Shown piece after piece: positions 17,652 through 25,176 of a DNA stretch of 64,000 nt. The stretch is from Arthrobacter sp. fls2-241-R2A-200 (lineage in GTDB: Bacteria > Actinomycetota > Actinomycetes > Actinomycetales > Micrococcaceae), in assembly GCF_030209745.1 (NCBI RefSeq), contig NZ_JARVRJ010000007.1, positions 1-64,000 of the forward strand, written 5' to 3'. The notes beneath the pieces were generated by a model. It had not been told where the DNA came from. It saw only the letters and a list, made by a program, of their open reading frames with translations, and did not search any database. Numbering within the stretch: position 1 is the first letter of the stretch; each line of letters opens with the position of its first letter. The position numbers and the translations under genes were made by a program.

Positions 17652-19904
17652 CTACTCGGTGGGCTCGTCCATCAGCAGCAGCGCCGTCCCTTGGAAAGCA
17701 CGCAACTCGAGGAAGAAGCTGCAGAGATCGTCTACCTGGCCAACGTTTTCACCGCTGAAGAGGTCATGCACTCCGGCGCCGGGAACAAGGTGCGATGACT
17801 GGATGCTGCCGGCGATGTCCTGGTCTGAGAAGTTCAGTACCGTTACCTGCAGGGCGCCGTCGGCAAGCTGGTTGACCATCACCAGCAAGCCCCGGTTGGA
17901 AACCTCCGGCACGTCCAGGAGTGTGCTGGTTGCGATCCCGGATTCCTCCCGGACCGTGAGGATTTGCTGCAACCGCCGGGCGTAGGAGGCCGGATCCTTG
18001 AGTTGCTCGGGCAGCGGTCCGTACAAACTGCGTGCACGCGGCATTCCCGCGAGGGAGGTTTTCGCGTCCGGGCTGGTGCCCATCAGGTCATGCGCTCCAC
18101 GGTTGATCCAACGGGTATCGCCTTGGGAGATGAGTTCCTTGACGGTTTCGCGGTCAAGGGCCGTGATCCCCGTGAGGTCCCATCCTGAGAGCGCAAATAC
18201 GCCCGGTTGCAGCGCGTTGTACATGGACAGCAGCACATGGGCGTCCAGCACCTGGGTTTCCTGCTCCGGGGTGATGGCGTCCGGGTCCTTGATCCCCAAA
18301 GCCGCCATGATGAAACTGACCGTGGTGCAGGCGATGCCGTTGGTGGTGAACACCGCGTTGTACGGGCCGTTTTCACCAGTGAGGCGTTCCCGCAGTGTGT
18401 TCTGGACCTTTTCGGCCACTTCGGCGCCCGTCAGTTCCTCGCCGCCAAGCTCGAACACGTCGTCGCGGTGGCCCGCGGCAAAATGAAGGAGCTCGTAGGT
18501 GAGTTCGTCATGGTTTTGGAGCGCGTGGACCAGCGATGCCTGGTCTACGCCGATCTCCTTGGCGAGCTTCAGGGTCAGGCGCAGGAACTCGGTATCGCCG
18601 GTCACCAAGGCGTAGTGGTACGCAGGCCGGGTGATGAAATCGTAGGAGAGATCCGGACCGGATTCGGACTGCGTTTTGATGTCGTCGATGGTCAGGTTCA
18701 ACTCCTGGAAGGAGAATCCGCCAACCTTGCGGATCATGGAGCCGATGAGCTGGTTGGCTGCCTCGGACAAGGGGTGGCCTTCGGACCAGCCCGGCTCCTC
18801 TTCCGCGCTCTTCTCGACGCCGAGGAACCCGTTGGCATCGAGCCGCAAGGCACCTGTTCCCAAATCAAGCAGCGAGTGCAGTGCATCGCCAACCACCAGA
18901 CGCATCCCTGCGAAGGTTGGATCCAGCCAGTTGATGGACGGTTGGCCGGACTTGAAGTAGTGCAGGTAGACCCAGCGGCGCTTCTTGCCGGTGGTGTCCA
19001 TGATTGCCCGGGTAGCGCTCCAGTTGGTTTCCTTGACGCCGGGTTCGTAGAAGATCACCCGCTGCAACCGCCCGATAATGTAGCCCGCTTGCTGCAGGGC
19101 TTTCTCGGCAGCGGGGCTGATGTTGACTGAATCCTGTCCTTCCGGAACTTCGGGCAATAAGTGCCAGTCCTCTTCCGGGATGTCCACCATGTGGTAGATG
19201 CCGGGGTAATCGCGGAAGTTCATTTCGGCCAGGCGGAAGTCGGCGCCCTTGCCGGTGTGACCGGGAACGATGTCGTCGATGACCGTTCCGCCGTGGTCGG
19301 CGGCGACCTCGCACATCTGCCTGAATTCCTCTTCGGTGCCGAAGGCAGGGTCAATGGCCATGCTGATCCGGTCGAAGTGCCCGTCCACACTGGGCGTTTG
19401 AGCCCAGCCCCGGATGCCGCCTGCCAGCTTCACCGGCCCGGTGTGCAACCCGCGGATGCCGATTTCCCGGAACGCCTCCCAGAGTTCCGGATCGCCCAAC
19501 GCCGAGAGGAAGGACTGCCCTTGCTGGGTGATGAAGGAGAGGGGATAAGCAGTAAACCAGACGGGCGCACGCTCCACAGCGGCCCTTGGATTCGGGCGGG
19601 CGTACGAGTTCTGCCACATGCTCGCTTGCCCGGATAGCTGCCGGGCCATGGTGTTGGCGTCACCGAGCATTGACTGATTGCGGAGCCAGTCCACGTAGGT
19701 GGAGTTCAGTCCGTCAAACTCAAGTGACGGTCGAGCGGCAAAGAACTGCCGACGTCGGGCAATGGGCCTTAGCGCTTTGGGCCGGGCAGGGTAGAACTGC
19801 TCGTCGAAGGTGATCTCTGCTGGTTCGGTAGCCGTTTCCTCTGGCGCCTCTTCTGGATCCGCGCTCGTCTCTGACACGTTCTCGTTGACTACAGGCTCCC
19901 GCAC
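17652..19904 (-). CDS. GH13 enzyme resembling maltose alpha-D-glucosyltransferase (trehalose synthase)
   Basis: The 750-residue protein has the alpha-amylase barrel with conserved regions: [13 protein letters not shown], the nucleophile Asp in [10 protein letters not shown], the acid/base Glu in [10 protein letters not shown], and [12 protein letters not shown] with the third carboxylate. The order and the FLG after the nucleophile resemble trehalose-synthase-like GH13 proteins, but it is longer than usual TreS (about 570-600) and carries an acidic, disordered N-terminus ([10 protein letters not shown]-like, first 30 residues). No glycogen or maltokinase gene is nearby. GTG at 19904 follows AAAGGAG. 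The specificity is uncertain. Confidence 0.7.
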   Translation of the reverse strand: MREPVVNENVSETSADPEEAPEETATEPAEITFDEQFYPARPKALRPIARRRQFFAARPSLEFDGLNSTYVDWLRNQSMLGDANTMARQLSGQASMWQNSYARPNPRAAVERAPVWFTAYPLSFITQQGQSFLSALGDPELWEAFREIGIRGLHTGPVKLAGGIRGWAQTPSVDGHFDRISMAIDPAFGTEEEFRQMCEVAADHGGTVIDDIVPGHTGKGADFRLAEMNFRDYPGIYHMVDIPEEDWHLLPEVPEGQDSVNISPAAEKALQQAGYIIGRLQRVIFYEPGVKETNWSATRAIMDTTGKKRRWVYLHYFKSGQPSINWLDPTFAGMRLVVGDALHSLLDLGTGALRLDANGFLGVEKSAEEEPGWSEGHPLSEAANQLIGSMIRKVGGFSFQELNLTIDDIKTQSESGPDLSYDFITRPAYHYALVTGDTEFLRLTLKLAKEIGVDQASLVHALQNHDELTYELLHFAAGHRDDVFELGGEELTGAEVAEKVQNTLRERLTGENGPYNAVFTTNGIACTTVSFIMAALGIKDPDAITPEQETQVLDAHVLLSMYNALQPGVFALSGWDLTGITALDRETVKELISQGDTRWINRGAHDLMGTSPDAKTSLAGMPRARSLYGPLPEQLKDPASYARRLQQILTVREESGIATSTLLDVPEVSNRGLLVMVNQLADGALQVTVLNFSDQDIAGSIQSSHLVPGAGVHDLFSGENVGQVDDLCSFFLELRAFQGTALLLMDEPTE

Positions 19905-20199
19905 AGTTTTTCTCCTTTATGTGGTCGCCGCGTCAACGCCGACCGTCCGAGGGGTCGTTCAAGAGGTCACGTACCCGGGCTGGCCCGGACTATTCATGCT
20001 AGTCGGCGCGACTGCCCGTTTGTCGAACCCGCGGAGAAGAAGTAGGTCCGTCGGCAGCTTGGTACGCCCTGCTGGGCACCGAATACATCGCTCCAGAGAA
20101 AAAACGTTGCTAAGGGTGCTTGCCTTTTGTGTAGCTTCTGTGAATATGTAGGGAGCGAAGACGCATTTTCGTCAGCGCCACGATAATAAGGAGACTCAC

Positions 20200-20346
20200 A
20201 TGTTGCTTTGGATAGCCATCATCATCGCCGTTCTTTGGCTGCTCGGCCTGCTCGCCAACATTGGTGGCGGACTCATTCACATCCTCTTGGTTATCGCCGT
20301 GATCGTGCTGATCGTCCACTTTGTCCGTGGTAGGTCCCGCGTCTAG
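20200..20346 (+). CDS. Small membrane protein of the lmo0937 type (48 aa)
   Basis: An AAGGAG box seven bases before the ATG at 20200 begins a 48-residue protein with two hydrophobic helices separated by NIGGGLIHI and a basic end, RGRSRV. This matches the widespread lmo0937-family stress-associated membrane peptides, which have no assigned function. The promoter region lies in the 295-nt gap (19905-20199) shared with the divergent GH13 gene. I see no other gene in that gap. Confidence 0.75.
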   Translation: MLLWIAIIIAVLWLLGLLANIGGGLIHILLVIAVIVLIVHFVRGRSRV

Positions 20347-20440
20347 GTCTTGAGCCAATGACGGACGGGCTGGCCATTTCACTACGGGTTGGTCAGCCCG
20401 TCTCCGGCCACGCCGCCCATCCCCCGGGAGATCGCAACCC

Positions 20441-21430
20441 ATGAAAATCGTCGTGGTCGGCGGAAGCGGACACATTGGATCGTTCCTCGTCCCCCGGCTG
20501 GTACGTGCCGGTCACGAGGTCACCAACCTCAGCCGCGGTAGCACCAGCCCCTATACGGACGCTCCCGTGTGGCGGCAAGTTCGCCAAATCCCGCTCGACC
20601 GCGCCCAAGAGGACCGGGACGGCACCTTCGGCGACCGTGTCGCGGAGTTGCAGCCCGACGTCGTGGTCGACCTCGTGTGTTTTACCCTGCAATCGGCCAC
20701 CATGCTGGTCAACCGCCTCCGGGGCGAGGTGGGACACCTCCTCCACTGCGGGTCCATCTGGCGCTACGGCGCAAGCCTCAGACTGCCCATCGCAGAAGCG
20801 GCCGATTCCGCCGCTGAGCCGCACGACGAATACGGCATCCAGAAGCGCGCCATCGCGCAAATGCTTAAGCAAGAGACGGCGTCCGGCGGACTTGTCACCA
20901 CCTCGCTGCATCCTGGCCATATCGTGGGGCCGGGATGGCAACCGATCGGACCCTTGGGAAACCTGGACCCCTCAGTCTGGCTGACGATCTCCGCAGGGTC
21001 ACCGCTGCAGGTGCCCGGCAGCGGTGTGGAACTCATGCACCATGTGCACGCCGACGACGTCGCACAGGCTTTCGAGAAAGCGATCGGGAAACCGGAGGCA
21101 GCTGCCGGGGAGGACTTCAACATCGTCGCCCCCACAGCACTCACCGTTCGCGGTTACGTCGGGATCGCGGCCTCATGGTTTGGCCAAACCCCACAACTTG
21201 CGCCGGTCAGCTGGGACGAATTCCGCGAACAGACCACGCCCGAGTTCGCCGATTCCAGCTGGGCCCATCTGTCCCGCAACCATTATTTGACTATTGAGAA
21301 AGCCAAGACTCTCCTTGGCTATGAGCCCCGGTACCAGCCGGAAGAAGCAGTGCACGAATCTGTGCGTTGGCTCATCGACAACAGCAAGCTCGAGGTAGCA
21401 AACCCACTGCGTGGGTACGCCGCCCCTTAA
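20441..21430 (+). CDS. NAD-dependent epimerase/dehydratase (extended SDR)
   Basis: The 329-residue protein starts KIVVVGGSGHIGSFLVPRL, the N-terminal NAD(P)-binding motif. It has HCGSIWRYG where the active-site Ser/Tyr region is expected, and HHVHADDVAQAFEKAI late in the chain, which is typical for sugar-nucleotide-epimerase-like SDRs. The canonical YxxxK is present as EYGIQKRA. The substrate is unknown. It is followed 70 nt later by the LssY-like gene. Confidence 0.8.
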   Translation: MKIVVVGGSGHIGSFLVPRLVRAGHEVTNLSRGSTSPYTDAPVWRQVRQIPLDRAQEDRDGTFGDRVAELQPDVVVDLVCFTLQSATMLVNRLRGEVGHLLHCGSIWRYGASLRLPIAEAADSAAEPHDEYGIQKRAIAQMLKQETASGGLVTTSLHPGHIVGPGWQPIGPLGNLDPSVWLTISAGSPLQVPGSGVELMHHVHADDVAQAFEKAIGKPEAAAGEDFNIVAPTALTVRGYVGIAASWFGQTPQLAPVSWDEFREQTTPEFADSSWAHLSRNHYLTIEKAKTLLGYEPRYQPEEAVHESVRWLIDNSKLEVANPLRGYAAP

Positions 21431-21500
21431 GCCGCTCTGGGCAGCGCCATGTACAACAAACACCCAAACCCCGAAGCTTGAAGAAAGCAAAGGGGGTTTC

Positions 21501-22799
21501 ATGTACAAAGCGCCGAGCCGGGACGTTACTGACAGCTGGCTGGACCATGGATTCTTTGTCCTTGGCGGCGCGGCTTCTGTGTGGTTGGCGTTCCTCTTGG
21601 TTGGCGAGAGCTTCCACCTGGGCTGGGGCCGGTTGTGGTTTTCCTTCGTGTTCTGGGCATTCCTGGCCTACTTGCTGCTGCCACGGCTACATCGGATCCT
21701 GACCAGCATCTATGTCCCTGGCTACTTCATCGGCCGTGCGCGCACCAGCGACGGATTGTTGGGCGACCCCGTCAATGTGGCGCTCCTGGGGACCGAACCG
21801 CAAATCCACACGATCATGGACTCCGCAGGCTGGACCAAAGCCGACGACGTTACGCTGGCCAGCAGCGGGCGCATCGTCAGTTCCACCATCCTGCGTCGGA
21901 GCTACACTGAGGCACCGGTCAGCCCCCTGTACCTCTTTGACCGTCAGCAGGACTTCGCGTACCAGCAAGAAGTCAACAACACCCCGGGCAAGCGACACCA
22001 CGTGCGTTTCTGGCGCTGCCCGGACGGGTGGCTCCTGCCCGGTGGCCATAAAGTTGATTGGCTAGCCGCCGGAACGTACGACCGCAGCGTCGGCCTCTCC
22101 CTCTTCACGCTCCAGATCACGCACAAGATCGAGCAAAACACGGACGTGGAACGGGACCACATCGTCCGCACCGTCTCCCAAGCCAACCCGGACGTACTGG
22201 TTCAGGTCATTGAGGACTTCTCCACCGGCTACCACTCCCGCAACGGAGGCGGCGACTCGATCTCCACGGACGGTGACCTGCCCATCATCGACGCCCGACG
22301 CGTGCCGGTTTCCACAGAGCACGCACCAATCGCCACTGACAGCCGCGACAGGCGCCCCGCGCCCACCATGATGGGAGCCGCGCTGGTCGCCGGCAGGGCC
22401 ATAGCGGCCTTCGGACTGGTCATGGCCCTACTGACAGGGAGCGATGTCACCTTTGATAACCTCACCGACCCGGGAATGACGACGGCGGCTCTCGCCGTCG
22501 TCGTCGCTGTGGTCCTGCTCTTCGGACTAGGGGAGGTGTTCCTGGCATGGCGCGTCTTTTTGGGCAGCAACGGTGCCCGGGTCATCGCAATGACCCTTAG
22601 CTCCGCATCGATCCTGCTGCAGGCTGTTGACTACTCCACAGGTACCACGCATATCTCGCTGGAAGCGGGCCTGGCCGGCCTAGCCACGGACATCCTCGTG
22701 CTCCTGGCTCTATCCAGCCAAAGAGCCAGGATTTTCGCGAAACGCCAGCGCGTCCCGGCTGTTCCGGCGTCGGTGGTTTCCCGGCGCGTGGCGTCCTGA
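21501..22799 (+). CDS. LssY C-terminal domain membrane protein
   Basis: The ATG at 21501 follows AAAGGGGGT. Of 432 residues, the first 80 hold two or three membrane helices. The central domain, with GDPVNVALLGTEPQIHTIMD, AGWTKAD and the HHVRFWR motif, matches the LssY C-terminal domain. The last 130 residues contain four more helices. LssY-related domains occur in membrane phosphatase-like proteins; the biochemical role is unknown. Confidence 0.75.
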   Translation: MYKAPSRDVTDSWLDHGFFVLGGAASVWLAFLLVGESFHLGWGRLWFSFVFWAFLAYLLLPRLHRILTSIYVPGYFIGRARTSDGLLGDPVNVALLGTEPQIHTIMDSAGWTKADDVTLASSGRIVSSTILRRSYTEAPVSPLYLFDRQQDFAYQQEVNNTPGKRHHVRFWRCPDGWLLPGGHKVDWLAAGTYDRSVGLSLFTLQITHKIEQNTDVERDHIVRTVSQANPDVLVQVIEDFSTGYHSRNGGGDSISTDGDLPIIDARRVPVSTEHAPIATDSRDRRPAPTMMGAALVAGRAIAAFGLVMALLTGSDVTFDNLTDPGMTTAALAVVVAVVLLFGLGEVFLAWRVFLGSNGARVIAMTLSSASILLQAVDYSTGTTHISLEAGLAGLATDILVLLALSSQRARIFAKRQRVPAVPASVVSRRVAS

Positions 22800-22869
22800 C
22801 CTGCTTTTCGCAACGGCACGGCTGGACTCGGCGGGCAGAACTTCCCGATACCAACGCTTAAACCAAAAA

Positions 22870-22908
22870 GCTCCGGAGTGCGTTATTGGGGGATACGCAC
22901 TCCGGAGC
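22870..22908. terminator. Strong hairpin downstream of the LssY-like gene
   Basis: Two perfect 14-bp arms, GCTCCGGAGTGCGT and ACGCACTCCGGAGC, enclose an 11-nt loop. On the plus strand the stem is followed by only a weak T run. On the minus strand it is followed by TTTTTGG. It probably stops transcription of the plus-strand genes and may work in both directions. Confidence 0.7.
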
Positions 22909-23033
22909 AGCCTTTGAGCAGGCGCTTTCGCGGTCCTGCAGTAACCACTCTACGGGCCCCCGGACGGCATTGCCACCACCTCGAATTACTACTTTCGCTT
23001 TAGTTTCCCGTGGCGTTTCCGGCGGTGCCCGGG

Positions 23034-23176
23034 GTTGAATAATTTCCCCTGATCGTATTAAAGTCTTGCTACCGAAACGGCATGGGCCATGTAGCCCGGA
23101 GAGGAGGAGCGCATCACCGCTGACCAATCCAAGCAACACCGTCCATATCCGTCGAAAGCCCCTCCTGAGGGGCTTT
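23034..23176 (+). ncRNA. Possible short non-coding transcript or leader
   Basis: Within the 430-nt gap before the BNR-repeat gene, TTGAAT (23034) and TATTAA about 15 nt later could form a promoter. The gap ends in a hairpin, AAAGCCCC-TCCTGA-GGGGCTTT (23155-23176). The roughly 110 nt between has several short pairings and no reading frame. It matches no riboswitch that I recognise. The hairpin could instead be an attenuator in the leader of the BNR gene 54 nt later. Confidence 0.3.
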
Positions 23177-23229
23177 CCCTATGTCCGTAACCGTTGCCAG
23201 AGCCCCGCGCAGATGGTTCCATGGGGTTC

Positions 23230-24384
23230 ATGGCTACCCCTGAGAGTTATGTCCTCGCGATCGGGACCAAGAAAGGCCTGTGGCTTGCAACAAGCCCGGA
23301 CCGCAAAGACTGGTCCCTCTCCGGCCCGCACTTCCTGATGAGCGAGATTCCCAGCATCGGAATCGACACGCGGGACGGCAAAACCCGGATCATGGTGGGC
23401 GTTCGGTCCGAGCACTGGGGGCCAACCGTCGCCCATTCGGATGACCTCGGCGCCTCCTGGACTGAACCGGAGCACGGCGCCATCACCTTTCCAGAGGGCA
23501 CCGACGCCGCACTGGAACGCATATGGCAGATCTACCCCGATGCGGAGTCCCGGCCGGGCGTGGTCTGGGCAGGCTGTGAGCCAATCTCCGTGTGGAAGTC
23601 GACCGACGGCGGCGAGCACTTCGAGTTGAACCGGGGACTGTGGGACCACCCCCACCGCAGCGAGTGGGGTGCCGGCTATGGTGGTGCCGCTGCGCACTCG
23701 ATCGTGGTGAGCCCTTCCGGCGAGAACGTCCACATTGCCATGAGTACCGGTGGCGTGTACCGGTCGCTCGACGGCGGCGCCTCCTGGGAGCCGCGCAACA
23801 AAGGCATCTCGGCCTACTTCATGCCTGATCCGCAACCCGAGTTCGGCCAGTGCGTCCACAAGATCGCCGCAGATGCCGCCGTCGAGGGTCGCTTGTACGC
23901 GCAGAACCATCACGGCGTGTACCGGACCGATGACAACGGCGAGAACTGGGATTCCATCGCGGAGGGGCTGCCTGCCGATTTCGGTTTCGTCATGCTGACC
24001 CACCCGCGCAGGGAGGGCACCGCGTGGGTCATTCCGCTGAAGGCCGACGGCGAACGCATACCGCCGGGCGGAGTCCTGGCCGTCCACCGGACGGACGACG
24101 CCGGCAGCACGTGGAAAGAGCTCCGAACAGGCCTTCCCGAGCGCGAGTACAACGCGGTTCTCAGGGATGCCGCAGCCGTGGATACCGCCGAGCCTGTCGG
24201 CGTCTACTTCGGCACCCGCGGTGGGGCTGTCTATGCAAGCGCGGACGAGGGCGAGACCTTTACTGAAGTCGCAGCACACTTGCCGGACGTGCTGTGCGTC
24301 CGCGCCGCCGTCGTGGTCGGAGACCGCAGCGGTTCCGCCGTGGATGGTGCAGAAACCCGGGCCGCCGCTCCGGTAGCGGGGTAG
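23230..24384 (+). CDS. BNR/Asp-box beta-propeller protein (sialidase-like fold)
   Basis: The protein has about 384 residues. It contains repeated Asp-box-like segments such as HSDDLGASWTEPEHG, KSTDGGEHFELNRGL, RSLDGGASWEPRN, RTDDNGENWDSI and RTDDAGSTWKEL, each closing a propeller blade. No signal peptide is seen, so it is cytoplasmic, and the catalytic Arg triad of true sialidases is not evident. The ATG at 23230 begins the conserved ATPESYVLAIGTKKGLW, and an ATG 9 nt earlier is also possible. It is followed 7 nt later by a MoaD/ThiS-like gene, which suggests a shared function. That function is not known to me. Confidence 0.75.
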   Translation: MATPESYVLAIGTKKGLWLATSPDRKDWSLSGPHFLMSEIPSIGIDTRDGKTRIMVGVRSEHWGPTVAHSDDLGASWTEPEHGAITFPEGTDAALERIWQIYPDAESRPGVVWAGCEPISVWKSTDGGEHFELNRGLWDHPHRSEWGAGYGGAAAHSIVVSPSGENVHIAMSTGGVYRSLDGGASWEPRNKGISAYFMPDPQPEFGQCVHKIAADAAVEGRLYAQNHHGVYRTDDNGENWDSIAEGLPADFGFVMLTHPRREGTAWVIPLKADGERIPPGGVLAVHRTDDAGSTWKELRTGLPEREYNAVLRDAAAVDTAEPVGVYFGTRGGAVYASADEGETFTEVAAHLPDVLCVRAAVVVGDRSGSAVDGAETRAAAPVAG

Positions 24385-24391
24385 CGGGGTC

Positions 24392-24679
24392 GTGGCTGAC
24401 TTCACGGTCCTGTTGCCCGGGGTGCTGCAACCGCTCGTCGGCGGACAGTCCTACCTGACTGCGTCCGCCGATGGCGTGGTAACTGTCGGGGCGTTGCTGG
24501 ATTCGGTGACCGGGGATTACCCGGTGCTGGCCAGGCGCTTGCGTGATGAGACCGGCGCGCTACGCCGTTACGTGAATATATACGTGAACGGAGATGAAGT
24601 CCGGCGGTTGAAGGGCCTTGGTACTGAGGTGGCTCCTGGCCAAGAGATCCTGATCATGCAGTCCGTGGCCGGAGGCTGA
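24392..24679 (+). CDS. MoaD/ThiS family ubiquitin-like protein
   Basis: This 95-residue protein begins with a beta strand, ADFTVLLPGVLQPLV, has the family's YVNIYVNGDEVRRLKGL region and the PGQEILIMQSVAGG ending. The C-terminal Gly-Gly is the part activated as thiocarboxylate or adenylate in MoaD, ThiS and related proteins. No moeB/thiF-type activating enzyme or molybdopterin gene lies nearby. It lies directly after the BNR propeller gene in the same direction. GTG start at 24392. Confidence 0.85.
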   Translation: MADFTVLLPGVLQPLVGGQSYLTASADGVVTVGALLDSVTGDYPVLARRLRDETGALRRYVNIYVNGDEVRRLKGLGTEVAPGQEILIMQSVAGG

Positions 24680-24692
24680 GCTGGGGCGGGTG

Positions 24693-24941
24693 TTAGGCGG
24701 CGTTGTGGTTGACCCGCCAGACGCTGCATTCATCGGTATTGATGGCCTTCCGCATCCCGGATGCATGGTCCATAATCCAGATGACGCCGATTCCCGGGGC
24801 CGTCTCCTGGACCCGTCCGCGGCGGACCACCACGTCATCGTAGGCCGGACCCACCGATAGGCGGGCCTCGATTTCGTCGCCGCGGTGCAGTTGGCTGATA
24901 GCGCGTATGCGTGTTTTTTGGGTAGTGACTTCCTTCAGCAT
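24693..24941 (-). CDS. Small hypothetical protein (82 aa)
   Basis: The ATG at 24941 is preceded by AGGAGG at 5-nt spacing, far better than the in-frame start 42 nt upstream. The sequence is mostly beta, with GDEIEARLSVGPAYDDVVVR and GRVQETAPGIGVIWIMD, suggestive of a small barrel such as an SH3-like or PilZ-like fold. I do not recognise it. It converges on the MoaD-like gene with 13 nt between. Confidence 0.65.
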   Translation of the reverse strand: MLKEVTTQKTRIRAISQLHRGDEIEARLSVGPAYDDVVVRRGRVQETAPGIGVIWIMDHASGMRKAINTDECSVWRVNHNAA

Positions 24942-25176
24942 GAGGTCCTCCTGGCTGGAGCCGGCGCCCGTACTTGCGGGCAATTCCAGTGTGGCGCGGC
25001 ATTGTTGCCGCCGTATTTCCGCTGGGTTAGGGTCTAGTTAGCTTTCCGCGATGCCGGGATTACGACGTCGGCAGGCTGGCCCGCGCGCTTACCCGGGGAC
25101 CGGCAGCAGCGGTTGTACCCTGATCTCGGTTCTTGAGACTCACAGGAACCGCTGACTCCGTCCCAGAGGAGATCCG

